DNA from: Entomortierella parvispora
Taxonomy: Eukaryota; Mortierellomycota; Mortierellomycetes; Mortierellales; Mortierellaceae
Assembly: GCA_963573315.1 (NCBI GenBank)
Contig: OY752147.1
Location: 1,984,001 to 2,048,000 of the forward strand
Direction of reading: 5' to 3'
DNA: 64,000 bases
Part shown: positions 48,008-57,692 of the stretch, in pieces
Numbering within the stretch: position 1 is the first letter of the stretch
Layout of the letters: every line of letters begins with the position of its first letter
The notes under the pieces: generated by a model
The model's input: only the letters and a program-made list of their open reading frames with translations
Told to the model about the DNA's origin: nothing
Database searches by the model: none
Translations under genes and position numbers: made by a program

Positions 48008-50941
48008 CTATGTCGACCAGAAGTTCAATACCCAGACGACGCCAAAGAAGATGCCGACCTTCCATATTGGCTGAGCCCAGAGGGACTGGAAGGTCACCGG
48101 TGCTGCTGAGGCATCGGAATCGCGCGAGTGGTCTCTCTCCCTGCTGGCTTCGTGGTTGTTGCTATTGCTGCTTCCCGGGCTGTTGTTGGAGTCGATCAAG
48201 AGCGCCACTGACTCTTGCAGTCTTGCTGATTGTTTGCTCTCGCCTTGCGCCGGTGATTTGTCGAGAGAATTGCTCAAGTCAATATCCCCTGACGATGATC
48301 CCGACTCGGGTTGCTCATTCCTGGTAGCTGTCTCCAAGCGCAGGCTTGCATCCATCAACTTGTTCAGGACATCCGGCCCAGCAGGTCCAACGGCCCCTGC
48401 AGCGATAGCAATGGGCGAGAGCATGACGGACTGTCGCTTGACGGGCACCACGGTTCCTTGTGTGGACGCTGGCCTTTGCCGTGGTGTAGTGTTGACAAGT
48501 GGTAGTGTTGGTGGAGGGGCGGGATGGCCTTTGACTTTCGGTTCCCGTCCTGTAACCAGCCAATCGGTCAGTTCTCCAGTGGCACCACTGAGTTGGTTGG
48601 AAATGACAATGAAAAGGATCGTCGACAAGACCAAGTTGAAAGTCCAATATCCTGTGCCCTCTAGCCAGGGGGAAATAACCAGCAAGCCCTTGGTATCTCC
48701 TGCAAGCCACATATGGAATTGACAGATGAACGTCTCGAGCGAGCACCGGCCAATGAAGGCAAAAAAGGTCGAGGTCGTGTTGCGAAGTTCGGCGGTACTG
48801 TTGCGGAGAACCACGTAGCTGAGAATGGGGATCCAAGATATATAGGGGTGGTGGAGGTTATACTCGCGCTTCTCCATTGTGCTCTCAAAAAGGAAGAATC
48901 CGAGCAGACCAATGACCGACGAAATAATGGCCATCGTCCTGGCTTTTTCCCAGTGTGGATGGGCAGTAATCGACATCTCCTGCGCCATGATGAAACCGTA
49001 AGCAAAGAGTGATCCTGCGAATACAATCCAGACGTCAAGCTTGAGACGGAAACGCCACTCTGCTGCAGACCAAGTGATGCCGAAGAAGAAGCGCAGTACT
49101 GCAAAGGTGGTGTCGAGAACCACTGGCGCGTAGATCATCGATGCAGTGAGAACGGCAGTAGCGGTAATCTTGCTGATCATAAATGCTGGCTTGTGGTTGT
49201 GAGAGTGTCCCAAGTACATCATCCCGTAAATGGTCAAGTAAAAGAACGAGACCAATGGTGCGAAGTAGTACGAGAGGTAGGTCGTGTCCATCGTGTATGC
49301 AAGCAAGATTGTAAGGAGGTTGAGTCTCGTCAGGATCATGGCCACTCGCTGGAAGCCAAAGTCCGCCTTTTTGTAATAAAACACGAAATGGCCGAATCCA
49401 GTCATGAACAGATAGCTGGCTACGAGAACACGCACGGGGTTGTAGATGCTTGACACGCTTGACGCTCCCATGTAGTGGTAGATTAAAATCGCAATCTGCA
49501 TCCATCCTTTCCATTCATCTGTTTGATCCCTGCTCAAAAATGGCTGATCCTTGTCCGCCTTCTTCAATGTAGCAAAGCCGGCCACGAGACTGAGGAAGGA
49601 AAGAAAAACAAAAGTCGATGTCGAGTACGACTTGCTGATTTTGGCAAACAATGTAGTCCGATCTGAATAGTACATATAGAGGATCGATCCTGCCATGACC
49701 GCCATTGCTCGCAAGACACTGATATTTGGGAAATAAGCCGCCAATGGATGCTGCTTATAAACTATGGCGACAGGGAACGCGAAGAGAACATACGTTAGAA
49801 TGGGTTTCAGCTGTATACCAGGTTGAGGAGGGTGTCAAGACAATCCGACATACAAGTCTGGATGATAAAGCCAAAAGGAAGCCAGATCATGAAAAGTGCC
49901 AACATCAGGCTTTGGACACCGCTGTTGGATGGGTATTCGTAGCAGCAGGTTGCTGACATGGGTGCAACCTTGGGTAACCGGTTATTGCACACAGAGTTTA
50001 GCAAAACATCCGCTTCGGCTGACATGACCCTTTCAGCAAAGTGCAGGCCATCGTTGGTGGCATCCTGTGCCGTCTCTGTCATTTTGTTCCAGACAAGAGG
50101 TACCGTGACAATGGTGTTTCGAGTAATAGTCTTCAAGTACGTATTCATCTCCTCAATGTCCTCGGGAAGAAGTGTTTCGTATCGAACATCAGACAATTTG
50201 TCTGGATTGACGGATTGAATTGAAGAGATAAAGAGATGTTTTCCAGGAGGCGCTGAATCGGGGTCGTTCATCCTTCCGACAAGATTAGCCATGATCTTTT
50301 TCCACTGTTCGATTCCTCCAGACCATTCTCGATACCGAAGATACCACATCCCACTTCCAACAAGGAAAATTGTCGGGGTGTGTGAAGCTGGCCTCTCTGC
50401 ATACTCTCCAGAAAGCAGTTCTTGAATGAGGGTGGAGTTCAAGACGGGATCCCAGTAGAATTCAAAGGTTGTTCCTGACGCTGGGTCAGTGTGGATGATG
50501 TTTGCGTGTTTGTCCCGATCCGTGGCAAAGTCGGGTAGGATTTTTTTGACGACTGAATAAAAGAGCTGGCGAACTACAGAGTCGCCAATCATGACAACCC
50601 TCGAACCGCCAAGGCAAGAGGTCGCCGACTTGGGTTCATAGTTTTTTAGCATGCATCCCTTTGGTTGCCACTGTGTCCGTTGAGCATCGAGCCAGGATCC
50701 ACCGTCTTTTAAGAGACTCTCGCAGTGAGTCTTATTTGCAGGGTCTGGTTTGACATCAGGCGGAGGTTAGTAATGAGATGCGATATTTATACCTCGATGT
50801 TTCTCCGTGCAGAGCAAGAGTTCGCTTACCGACGACGGGTCTGATGGCAGCCAGAGCCAAAACAGCCACAGCCAAGGCCCAGAAGAGTGCACGAACACCC
50901 TTTTGGTATGATGCAGATGTGAGGGAAGGAGCTGCGTGCAT
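48008..50941 (-). CDS. CAS1: Polysaccharide O-acetyltransferase, CAS1/CASD1 type
   Basis: Three exons: 50941-50830, 50744-49854, 49761-48008 (2757 nt, 918 aa). Intron 1 has TTACTAAC before its acceptor; intron 2 (92 nt) starts GTATGT and ends CGCCATAG. Residues 14-35 form a signal anchor. The lumenal SGNH/PC-esterase domain holds RVVMIGDSVVRQLF (catalytic Ser at 93) and NDGLHF (269-273, catalytic Asp and His). The membrane part starts LMLALFMIWLPFGF and continues with about a dozen hydrophobic helices, including MYYSDRTTLFAKI, WKGWMQIAILIYHYMGASS, NPVRVLVASYLFMTGFGHF and LETFICQFHMWLAGDTKG, all CAS1 signatures. In Cryptococcus CAS1 acetylates capsule glucuronoxylomannan and in animals CASD1 acetylates sialic acid, both in the Golgi. 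The substrate here is unknown. The last 250 residues are a disordered tail plus one more helix (WKVGIFFGVVWVLNFW). Confidence 0.92.
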
Positions 50942-52155
50942 GATTCAGATGACCCGAGACTGTGGTGTCCCAGATGAAGGAATATGCTACTACCGAGTGG
51001 TTTTGTCCAGTTCAGCCCGGGGTTGGAGGGAGGAGGGGGAGGAGGCCTGAGGGCTTCAAAAAAGGGAGGGTAGAGAGGAAGAGGCTGAGGCTGAGGTGAC
51101 GCCTGATGTGAGGATGAAGAGCAACAGTCGAGTGCGATGCAGGCAGTGTGAGGTGAGGGGCGGTGAATGAGAATGGAAACAAAAGAGAGGAAGAAAGAGG
51201 GAGGGTTGATGGTCTGGCGAGCGAGAGAGAGGGAGAGAGAGAGAGAGAGGAGGAGCGTGGAAAGAGAAGAGAGGGAAAGGTGTCGAGTGTGGTGTGTGCC
51301 TGTGTGTGTGCCTGTGTGCCTGTGTGTGTGCCTGTGTGCCTGTGTGCCTGTGTGCACTACTGTGCCTGTGTTGTGTGGGTGTGGGTGAGAAAGTGCTCTC
51401 AAAGTCTCAGGTCGGATGGATGGAGAAAGAAAACAAAATTGCAGGGCCAGTTCGCCCTCGCCTCTTCTCTTCCTGACCCCTGCCAGAAGGTGCTTGTCCT
51501 CCCTGCTACTGTATCGGCATCTCTGCCCGTCCCTCGCCCTTGACACCGACGAGACGAGACGAGACAAGACGAGACGAGCCCTGCCCAACGCCGCATTCAT
51601 TCATTCATTCATTCTCGGGGGCACTGTGGAGGACTGGCAGATTCCACAGAGAATACATGTGGTGGCGGCGTATTGAACATTTCAAATCCAGTTCTGCGCA
51701 GGGCGAACGTTGCGAAGAAAGGGACCACACCACAGGCGATTGACATGTTTTTTTGACCAGGGGCAATTGTGACAAGAAAACGGACCAAGAGTCAAGGCAA
51801 AGGGCAAAAAGGGAGGAGGCTGCCGTCATCGGAGGAGGCTGCCGTCATCGGAGGGTTTGGTTTGGCGGCAAGACGAGGCATCCAATTAGTCTACCTGTCT
51901 GCCTTAGCGCAAACCGAGCAAGCATGGAAGGTGTGGAAAGGATACCGAAAGGAACGTGAAATGAAATGTCGTTTCATGTGAACAGGGCGTGCAACTGACT
52001 GGGAGAAGATCGAAACCTTGTTTTGCTGGATGGACTTCTCTCGTGGGACGAAGGCGACCTAAAATTATTGGTGGGATCAGGGAGGGGGGTCATTGCTCGG
52101 TGTTTTCATCGTTCTCCTTCATCATCTTCAACAACAACCGCATCAGGAGCTCATC
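50942..52155. promoter_or_regulatory. Divergent intergenic region, CAS1-type and LOA1-type genes
   Basis: About 1.2 kb with a (GA)n run (about 51218-51252), a TG/TGCC repeat (51288-51370), a CATT repeat (51597-51614) and an imperfect tandem GGAGGAGGCTGCCGTCATC duplication at about 51815-51850. No gene seen. Confidence 0.6.
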
Positions 52156-53915
52156 ATGGAAAAGTTTTCGCGCTGGAGGGCAAGTGCCTAATCTCGTCCG
52201 TCTGAGGCACACTCTGCACCTGGACTGGAGCGGCTGACTGCGATAATAACCGATTCAGGGGCACCATTCATTCCATTTCATCGTCATTAGGATCAAGGCA
52301 CCGGCATTCAACCCTTTTTGCCGCCAGTGGTACGAACAATCATTTCAGTCTGCCCTCCCATCTTCTTGCTAGGATATCGTAGACAGGTTTGTCATTGGCG
52401 TCTACAGGTTCTGTACGGTCTATGCTCACACCCTCTTTACACCTTTTGCACGAATAGCCCGCAAACGAAGATCATTCGGCCCTTCAAACAGGGTTGACCA
52501 CGATCTTGATGATTGTCAAGCCAATTCTCGGAGCAGCAAAGTTTTTGGTCCTTGGCATGGTGACAACGGGATTGGTCTTCCTCGACACGTTAGGACTAGC
52601 CTTGGTACGGATCTGATTCTATTGGTAGTACATGTTGGCCTCGGGAGCCCGCCACTCAGTTGTCCTTTTCAGCTCTAATACGTACTATTATTTCTCTTAG
52701 ACCCCTTTGGGTCCAGTTCATAAGATGTATCACAGGGTCATCTCCGCTTTTTTCCTGCGAATCATCCTTGGACTTTTGGGCTTCTTCTGGATAAAACATG
52801 AAGTTGTCACACTGAAGCGCGGGTAAGTTCTGTCACACCTGCAAATAGGACTGTCAAGCAAAAATGAAGAAAGCCATGACTGACCCTAGTCTTATTTGTT
52901 ATAGACGGGCTGCTGGATCATCGAATAAGCAGACATCCAGAAGGAAGACGAATACATCTGGAGAGTTGATCGTCAGCAACTGGTCATCGTACATCGACGT
53001 TCTGTACTTGGCTTTCAGGTACGTTTAAGCTACTCCGACAATGCAAACCATCAGGGCGATTGTAGTTTGTGGTTCCTTGTGTTGACTTGTAATACCTGAT
53101 AGATATGACCCCGTGTTTACCCAAATTTACTCCGACACCCTGACTGTGCGCCAAATCTCATTGTACGAGGCGTTGCGCCTCTCAGGAAGTTACCCAGAGT
53201 TGTCCCCACCTTCTGGAGTTGAGACAATGCCACTTCTGGAATTCGTCAAAGCCATGCACAAGAAGAACGCTGGACCTGTAGTAGTCTTCCCAGAGGTAAG
53301 GATATTTGTTTTCATTTTTCGATTTGTTTCTTTTGATTCAGTGCAATAGCGGCAACAGTAGCTATTTGGTTACTGATCATGACCACAACATCTTTTTTTC
53401 AGGGCACGACAACGAACAACAGAGCCATTCTCAAATTTGTACCCATCTTCAAGGACTGCTCTGTCCCCGAGACTTCGATCAACATCCAGATCCTGGCTCT
53501 CAAATACGACTATCACAAGTTCGCGCCTACTTTTACGGTTGGACTGGGAAATTCTTATTATTTGGGCCATTTGTTCCGCACCTGTGCTCAGTTGTACAAC
53601 CGACTCTCGGTCAAGTCTTTGAATCCTGAAGAATCTCCTTCGAACGCAAACTTTTCGACCATGGACGGGCTTGCCAGCACCCCTTCCAACGCAGCTGCGG
53701 GTGTTGTGGAGGCCGTTGAGGAGGATGTCCTCGGTGGTGTCATCATGAATCTCATGGGCCGCCTGACCAGATACAGGAAGTTGGGCTTGAACGTCAAGGA
53801 CAAGGCCGACTTTTTGGATTATTTCATCCTTCGTAACAATGGCATCAGTAGGAAAGCGCCTTCACAAAAGTCCCCGGTCTCACCAGGAGGGTCTAGTAAA
53901 TCCAAGAGACATTAG
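52156..53915 (+). CDS. LOA1: Lysophospholipid acyltransferase, Loa1/Vps66 type
   Basis: Seven exons: 52156-52179, 52291-52329, 52458-52604, 52701-52822, 52905-53018, 53103-53295, 53403-53915 (1152 nt, 383 aa). The first exon is only 24 nt (MEKFSRWR) and its intron is GC-AG, starting GCAAGT. It joins to DQGTGIQPFLPPV, restoring the conserved N-terminus of the family. One or two membrane helices follow, then the PlsC-like acyltransferase block: VSNWSSYIDVLYLAF at about 134-148 (motif I, with Trp where most families have the catalytic His) and VVFPEGTTTNNRAIL at about 209-223. Yeast Loa1 also lacks the motif I His, which supports the assignment. Loa1 acylates lysophosphatidic acid with oleoyl-CoA at ER and lipid droplets. 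The C-terminus is basic and ends KSKRH. Confidence 0.85.
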
Positions 53916-54047
53916 AGAGCCGTGCCTCCCTCTCTCTCATTAAATTCCTCTTTTATTCTGTGAATTCCGGACGTTTGATGTTATGTTGAAGCAGTACCTG
54001 CATAGCTGTTGGTAGCTCAGACTCGTCCAAACCTGAATTCTTTATTC

Positions 54048-55685
54048 TCAATTTGCATGGGGAGGTTGAAAGCTGTTCGTCGTTGCTATTTCGGTTTCAA
54101 TGATATGAAGAATTTTTTCCTTGGGTAGCACTGTCACCACCCCTTTTTTGTTCAGGACACCCTTCAGCATAGCATCCGTTTCTTTATCAGAATTTAGCTC
54201 TCCAGTGATATATTGCAGTCGTGGCCAATGTTCCATCATCCAGGAAACATCTTTCAAGTCCAATTCTTGAGATATACGATCCAATGACAGCTCTCGCAAC
54301 GCTCGCAAGCCTCCCAAATCCTCCAGACCATCGTCCAACCGAAATCGTACGCAGTGATTTCTGCCCATTCTTGAATATAGCTCCAAATACCTCAGGTTTA
54401 TGAGAGTTCCAAGACGTTGCGTTACAATCTTTTGAATCGTCGGTCCGTTTCCTTCCGCAAGGTTGATCCCCAGCTGAAGATGCTTGAGACCCAAACAAAC
54501 CCAAGGCCTAGGGTCTTTAACCAGGTGTGAGTGTTTCATCGAATGTGCCGTCAGTTTCTCGAGGCCCGTCAGACTGCAAAGTAAATCTTGTACAAGGCTG
54601 CCGTCGAAAATGGTCGTGCCCTGAAGCTCTAGAGTCCGTAAAGATGATCCATGTACAGTCCGAATAAACTCCAAGGCTTCCTTGCTTAGGAAACAAGTCC
54701 GGAGTCCCAAGCGTTGAAGAGGCAAGGCCAAATTTCCCGTTGCTTTTAAAATCGGAGCCAGTGCATTCCTGTTGGTGACTCCAAGACCCAAAGTGATGTT
54801 TACAAGTTTCGGGCAATGTCGAACTTCAGTCGCAAGTAGTTGTCCAAACTGATCACCTGAAAAGCGACTGAAAGAAACAAACCAGACGAGACTTTCTAGA
54901 TCAGGGCAATGTTTCAAAAGCGCCAATTCGTCCTCCAGGTTGGCTATATTCTGAGAATGGGACACATCCAGGGTCTTGATCCTCATCGGTGGCTGACAGA
55001 GATCCTCCTGAGCCAGTAATTCCGACAAACTACAAAGCTTTCGTTGATGCCACGGAGAGTTATTATGGTCAGCAGTGTCCTGGCCATTGCGGGCCGCGCG
55101 GAGGGGGGAAAAATCGACGTTACAAAGACGCAGAGAGGTCAGACGCGACCAGAGCGACCAACAGGCGGGCCAACTTGAATGCGTCACGTATACCTCGGAT
55201 ATCGCGAGTGTCTTCAGGGATGGGCAGCTGGCAATGGTTTGCCAGAGGTCATCACTACTCTTTTGCGACCTGGAGTCTCCATCAGATTCAAAGTAGAGGA
55301 CGAGGTGAAGATGAACGAGGGTGAGTCGATGTCGCTGAATATAGTGGGCCTGAAAAACATCAGGGCTGAACAACGCCAAGGTCTCGAGATTTTGGCAATA
55401 ATAGCCACTGACGGCGGTAAAGAGAAAGCTAGAATAGCCATAGAAATTGTTTCTGATGTCGAGCTTTTTGATGAGGTGGGAGTGGTGGAGGACAGAGTCG
55501 CTTTCAATATCTGTGACATTGTGGTAGTAATGCAGTTTGCCCATGACAAGAGTGAGCTGCTGCCAGAGAAGAGGCAGGCAGGCTTGATTCCATGTGTGGG
55601 AGACACGCGCACAGACTGCGAGGTCATGCTGAGTTAGGAATTGAGCAATGATGCTCATAATCTCGGGGAGGTCCAAGGGATGCAT
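54048..55685 (-). CDS. F-box/leucine-rich-repeat protein, copy 1
   Basis: A single exon of 546 codons. The start at 55685 (MHPLDLPEIMSIIAQFLTQH) is the one shared with the paralogues at 59246 and 60732; the frame stays open further upstream but without similarity. Residues 1-45 are an F-box (LPEIMSIIAQFLTQ, VCARVSHTWN, LLWQQL), which would bind Skp1 in an SCF ubiquitin ligase. The rest is a series of degenerate leucine-rich repeats (LKTLAISEVYVTHSSWPACW, LESLVWFVSF, LRTLELQGTTIFDG, LKHLQLGINL), the usual substrate-binding surface. The C-terminus has DLKDVSWMMEHWPRLQYI, a block found in all copies here. Substrate unknown. It is the last copy of a minus-strand tandem array and looks intact. Confidence 0.85.
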   Translation of the reverse strand: MHPLDLPEIMSIIAQFLTQHDLAVCARVSHTWNQACLPLLWQQLTLVMGKLHYYHNVTDIESDSVLHHSHLIKKLDIRNNFYGYSSFLFTAVSGYYCQNLETLALFSPDVFQAHYIQRHRLTLVHLHLVLYFESDGDSRSQKSSDDLWQTIASCPSLKTLAISEVYVTHSSWPACWSLWSRLTSLRLCNVDFSPLRAARNGQDTADHNNSPWHQRKLCSLSELLAQEDLCQPPMRIKTLDVSHSQNIANLEDELALLKHCPDLESLVWFVSFSRFSGDQFGQLLATEVRHCPKLVNITLGLGVTNRNALAPILKATGNLALPLQRLGLRTCFLSKEALEFIRTVHGSSLRTLELQGTTIFDGSLVQDLLCSLTGLEKLTAHSMKHSHLVKDPRPWVCLGLKHLQLGINLAEGNGPTIQKIVTQRLGTLINLRYLELYSRMGRNHCVRFRLDDGLEDLGGLRALRELSLDRISQELDLKDVSWMMEHWPRLQYITGELNSDKETDAMLKGVLNKKGVVTVLPKEKILHIIETEIATTNSFQPPHAN

Positions 55686-56741
55686 GATGGGTGGAGTGAT
55701 GAGGGGAAAAGGGGCGATGAACATCGATTGAGAGCAAGTCTCAACACATGCTAACCTTTCGAGGACCAGACAAGGCAGGGGTGTAAGGTGGCTGAGAGAA
55801 TGTACTGAAGAGGATGGGTTCAGAGCTTCAAGTGCCACCAATGCGTACAACGCCACCAAACGGCGTCTTAGTGCCACCAAAACCAACTTTCTTGAGCTTT
55901 TGCGCTGTATAGTCCTGGTCATGCCAACTCGCTGCCCACCTCGCCCGGCACTGATCTTACAAATCGCCTTAAGAGTATTTGGATTTTCCAGAGCAAATCT
56001 GGACGCACGGCCGACTGTACGAGAAGAGGTTACCACTATAACCAGCTTGGGAAAGTCCAATTCGAAGGAGATTGGGGGGATTCGGATCAAGACTGCAAAG
56101 ACGATTGTGTGAATAGAATTATCGGTTCACCCAGAGAATGTGGCACTTGGACAGCAGTCGGTCCCTTGCTCTCTCAAGGCAGCATTCTCAGGAATATCAA
56201 CTCACAAAAATAGGAGTCAAGCTTTTGTTCTCTTCTGTTCTCAAGTCAATAAATTTGGACAGAGACCCTCCACTGAACTCTCCTTCACTTGCAGCAAAAT
56301 GGATTCCCTTTTACAAAGACCCTCTACTGAACTCGCCTTCTCTTGCAGCAAAATGGATTTCCTTTTAGTGAATACACACGTGGGTACTCGAACGCACATG
56401 CAAAGATTCAAGCAGAGACCAAGACGTGACGATCTTGTGGCAGAAGCCTCAGAGCTTAGGACAGCAATTGTGGATGCCTTTCGTCGAGACGGTGTTCAAG
56501 TTATCTTTGCGGAAAGCAACGGCGTTACAACTGTTATAGTTGTGCAAACCGACGTTCATGACTGGGCAAATATTTCTTCCAACACAAGACATGCATTCAA
56601 CTCGAGTAGACTGCAGGAGCGCTGTATGTGTCCCTGAAGAGATCCAGAATGTACCACTCGCGTAAACTGAAAGATTTCGACTGATACAATTGCCAAAACG
56701 CACAACAACAGTGCACAATTGAGCGACAAATGGCAAATATA
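55686..56741. other. Intergenic with a 54-bp tandem repeat
   Basis: Promoter side of F-box copy 1. A 54-bp unit is repeated at 56264-56317 and 56318-56367 (core CTGAACTCTCCTTCACTTGC against CTGAACTCGCCTTCTCTTGC). Short ORFs across it have no recognisable features. Confidence 0.6.
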
Positions 56742-57104
56742 TTATTGAGAGGAAACAACTATATAAAAACACAAGTGTGCCAGGGTTCGGAGGGCTAGAA
56801 ATTTGAGGAAAATAACCAGCCAGTTGAAAAGTTGTGAACTGGAACACAAGTCTTCCTTTGGAGGTAGGTCGTCCCACAACACGCACTGGTTGTATGCAAC
56901 ACTGTCCGATGGGTAATCAGAGAAATCGTGGATCCATGAGAGGTTCAATCGATCCATCTGGTAATCGCATTCACGAAGGGACACTTTCAGTCTCTGCCAG
57001 GTGTACTTGCATAGACAATAGGACACTGCTTCACACAGGGGATAGGCGCCTTGACAAACGGCTCCAAGATGTAGTACTGCGATTAAAAGAGTGGTGGTTT
57101 TCAT
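56742..57104 (-). CDS. Possible small cysteine-rich secreted or membrane protein
   Basis: A 120-residue frame starting MKTTTLLIAVLHLGAVCQG, a good signal peptide, followed by several cysteines (PLCEAVSYCLCKY, LRECDY, NQCVLW, DLCSS) and a hydrophobic tail (NWLVIFLKFLALRTLAH). An ATG four codons further up (57116) is also in frame. No family is recognised. It sits immediately downstream of an F-box gene remnant inside a decaying array, so it could be a chance ORF. Confidence 0.35.
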   Translation of the reverse strand: MKTTTLLIAVLHLGAVCQGAYPLCEAVSYCLCKYTWQRLKVSLRECDYQMDRLNLSWIHDFSDYPSDSVAYNQCVLWDDLPPKEDLCSSSQLFNWLVIFLKFLALRTLAHLCFYIVVSSQ

Positions 57105-57123
57105 CTTATCCCACATTTATTAC

Positions 57124-57300
57124 TTAGATTTTCTGAAATCCCCCTCTAGTTCTCGCCGTGGCAACAACTCCTTTCTTCAACACGCCCTTCGGCAAAGCAT
57201 TCATGGCGCTATCAGTCTGTAGAGGACCGCATACAGTTTGCAATCGCGGCCAGTTTTCCATCATCCAGCGGACGTCATGAACGCTCAAATGTTGAAACAA
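57124..57300 (-). pseudogene. F-box/LRR C-terminal remnant
   Basis: The minus-strand frame reads HLSVHDVRWMMENWPRLQTV and then VLKKGVVATARTRGG, matching the last 55 residues of F-box copy 2 (DLKDVQWMMENWPRLHSV, ALKKGGVATVRGA). The similarity begins abruptly near 57300; the F-box and all other repeats are missing, so this is the relic of another tandem copy. Confidence 0.75.
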
Positions 57301-57393
57301 TGGCGCGAGAGTCATGCAATTGCGGCAACTATACCCCGAGGATCTTGCGCAAGAAGGAGAATGTGCAGAGCGATTCATCGAGAAGATCGACGT

Positions 57394-57499
57394 CAAAACG
57401 AGCAAACGAAACGAGAAGTTGATATTTGAACAGGTTCGTCTCGTTTCACACAGAAGGAAATTTGCTCGTTTCAAAACGAGCAAACGAAACGAAAAGGTG
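57394..57499. repeat. Direct repeat with internal palindrome
   Basis: AAAACGAGCAAACGAAACGA occurs at about 57394 and again at about 57475. The second copy forms a palindrome with the preceding TTTGCTCGTTT. It interrupts the space between two array remnants and could be a small insertion scar. Confidence 0.6.
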
Positions 57500-57690
57500 C
57501 ACGTTAATTTTAAGGAGAGCCAGAGCAAGAAATCCTGCACGAACCGATCGTGCCAAAACTTGCCCAAAGATCTACAAAGGATTACCATTAGGACCACAAG
57601 ATAGTTCATAGTCATGTCATTCAAGAAGACTGTTGCTCCTATGTCTAGAAGACTAACATTTGCGCCTGTCTCTGAATCGCGCGCGTTATG
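57500..57690 (-). pseudogene. Fragment of the array partner gene
   Basis: The minus strand reads LGKFWHDRFVQDFLLWLSL, resembling MFELWHGRFLQSFSLDSSF in the gene at 63241-64000 and MSEFWHDQFLRVRWTFF in the copy at 59340-59700. Only this short block is recognisable. It lies directly downstream of F-box copy 2, the same relative place as in the neighbouring unit. Confidence 0.45.
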
Positions 57691-57692
57691 TA

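Noticed and set aside
49762-49853. Hydrophobic in-frame reading through CAS1 intron 2
   Set aside because: One frame of the intron reads like a membrane helix, but joining it to exon 2 needs a frame change. The GTATGT donor, TTCTAACG branch site and CCATAG acceptor give a clean 92-nt intron with correct phase.
55179-55637. 152-codon plus-strand ORF inside F-box copy 1
   Set aside because: Antisense shadow of an intact F-box/LRR coding sequence.
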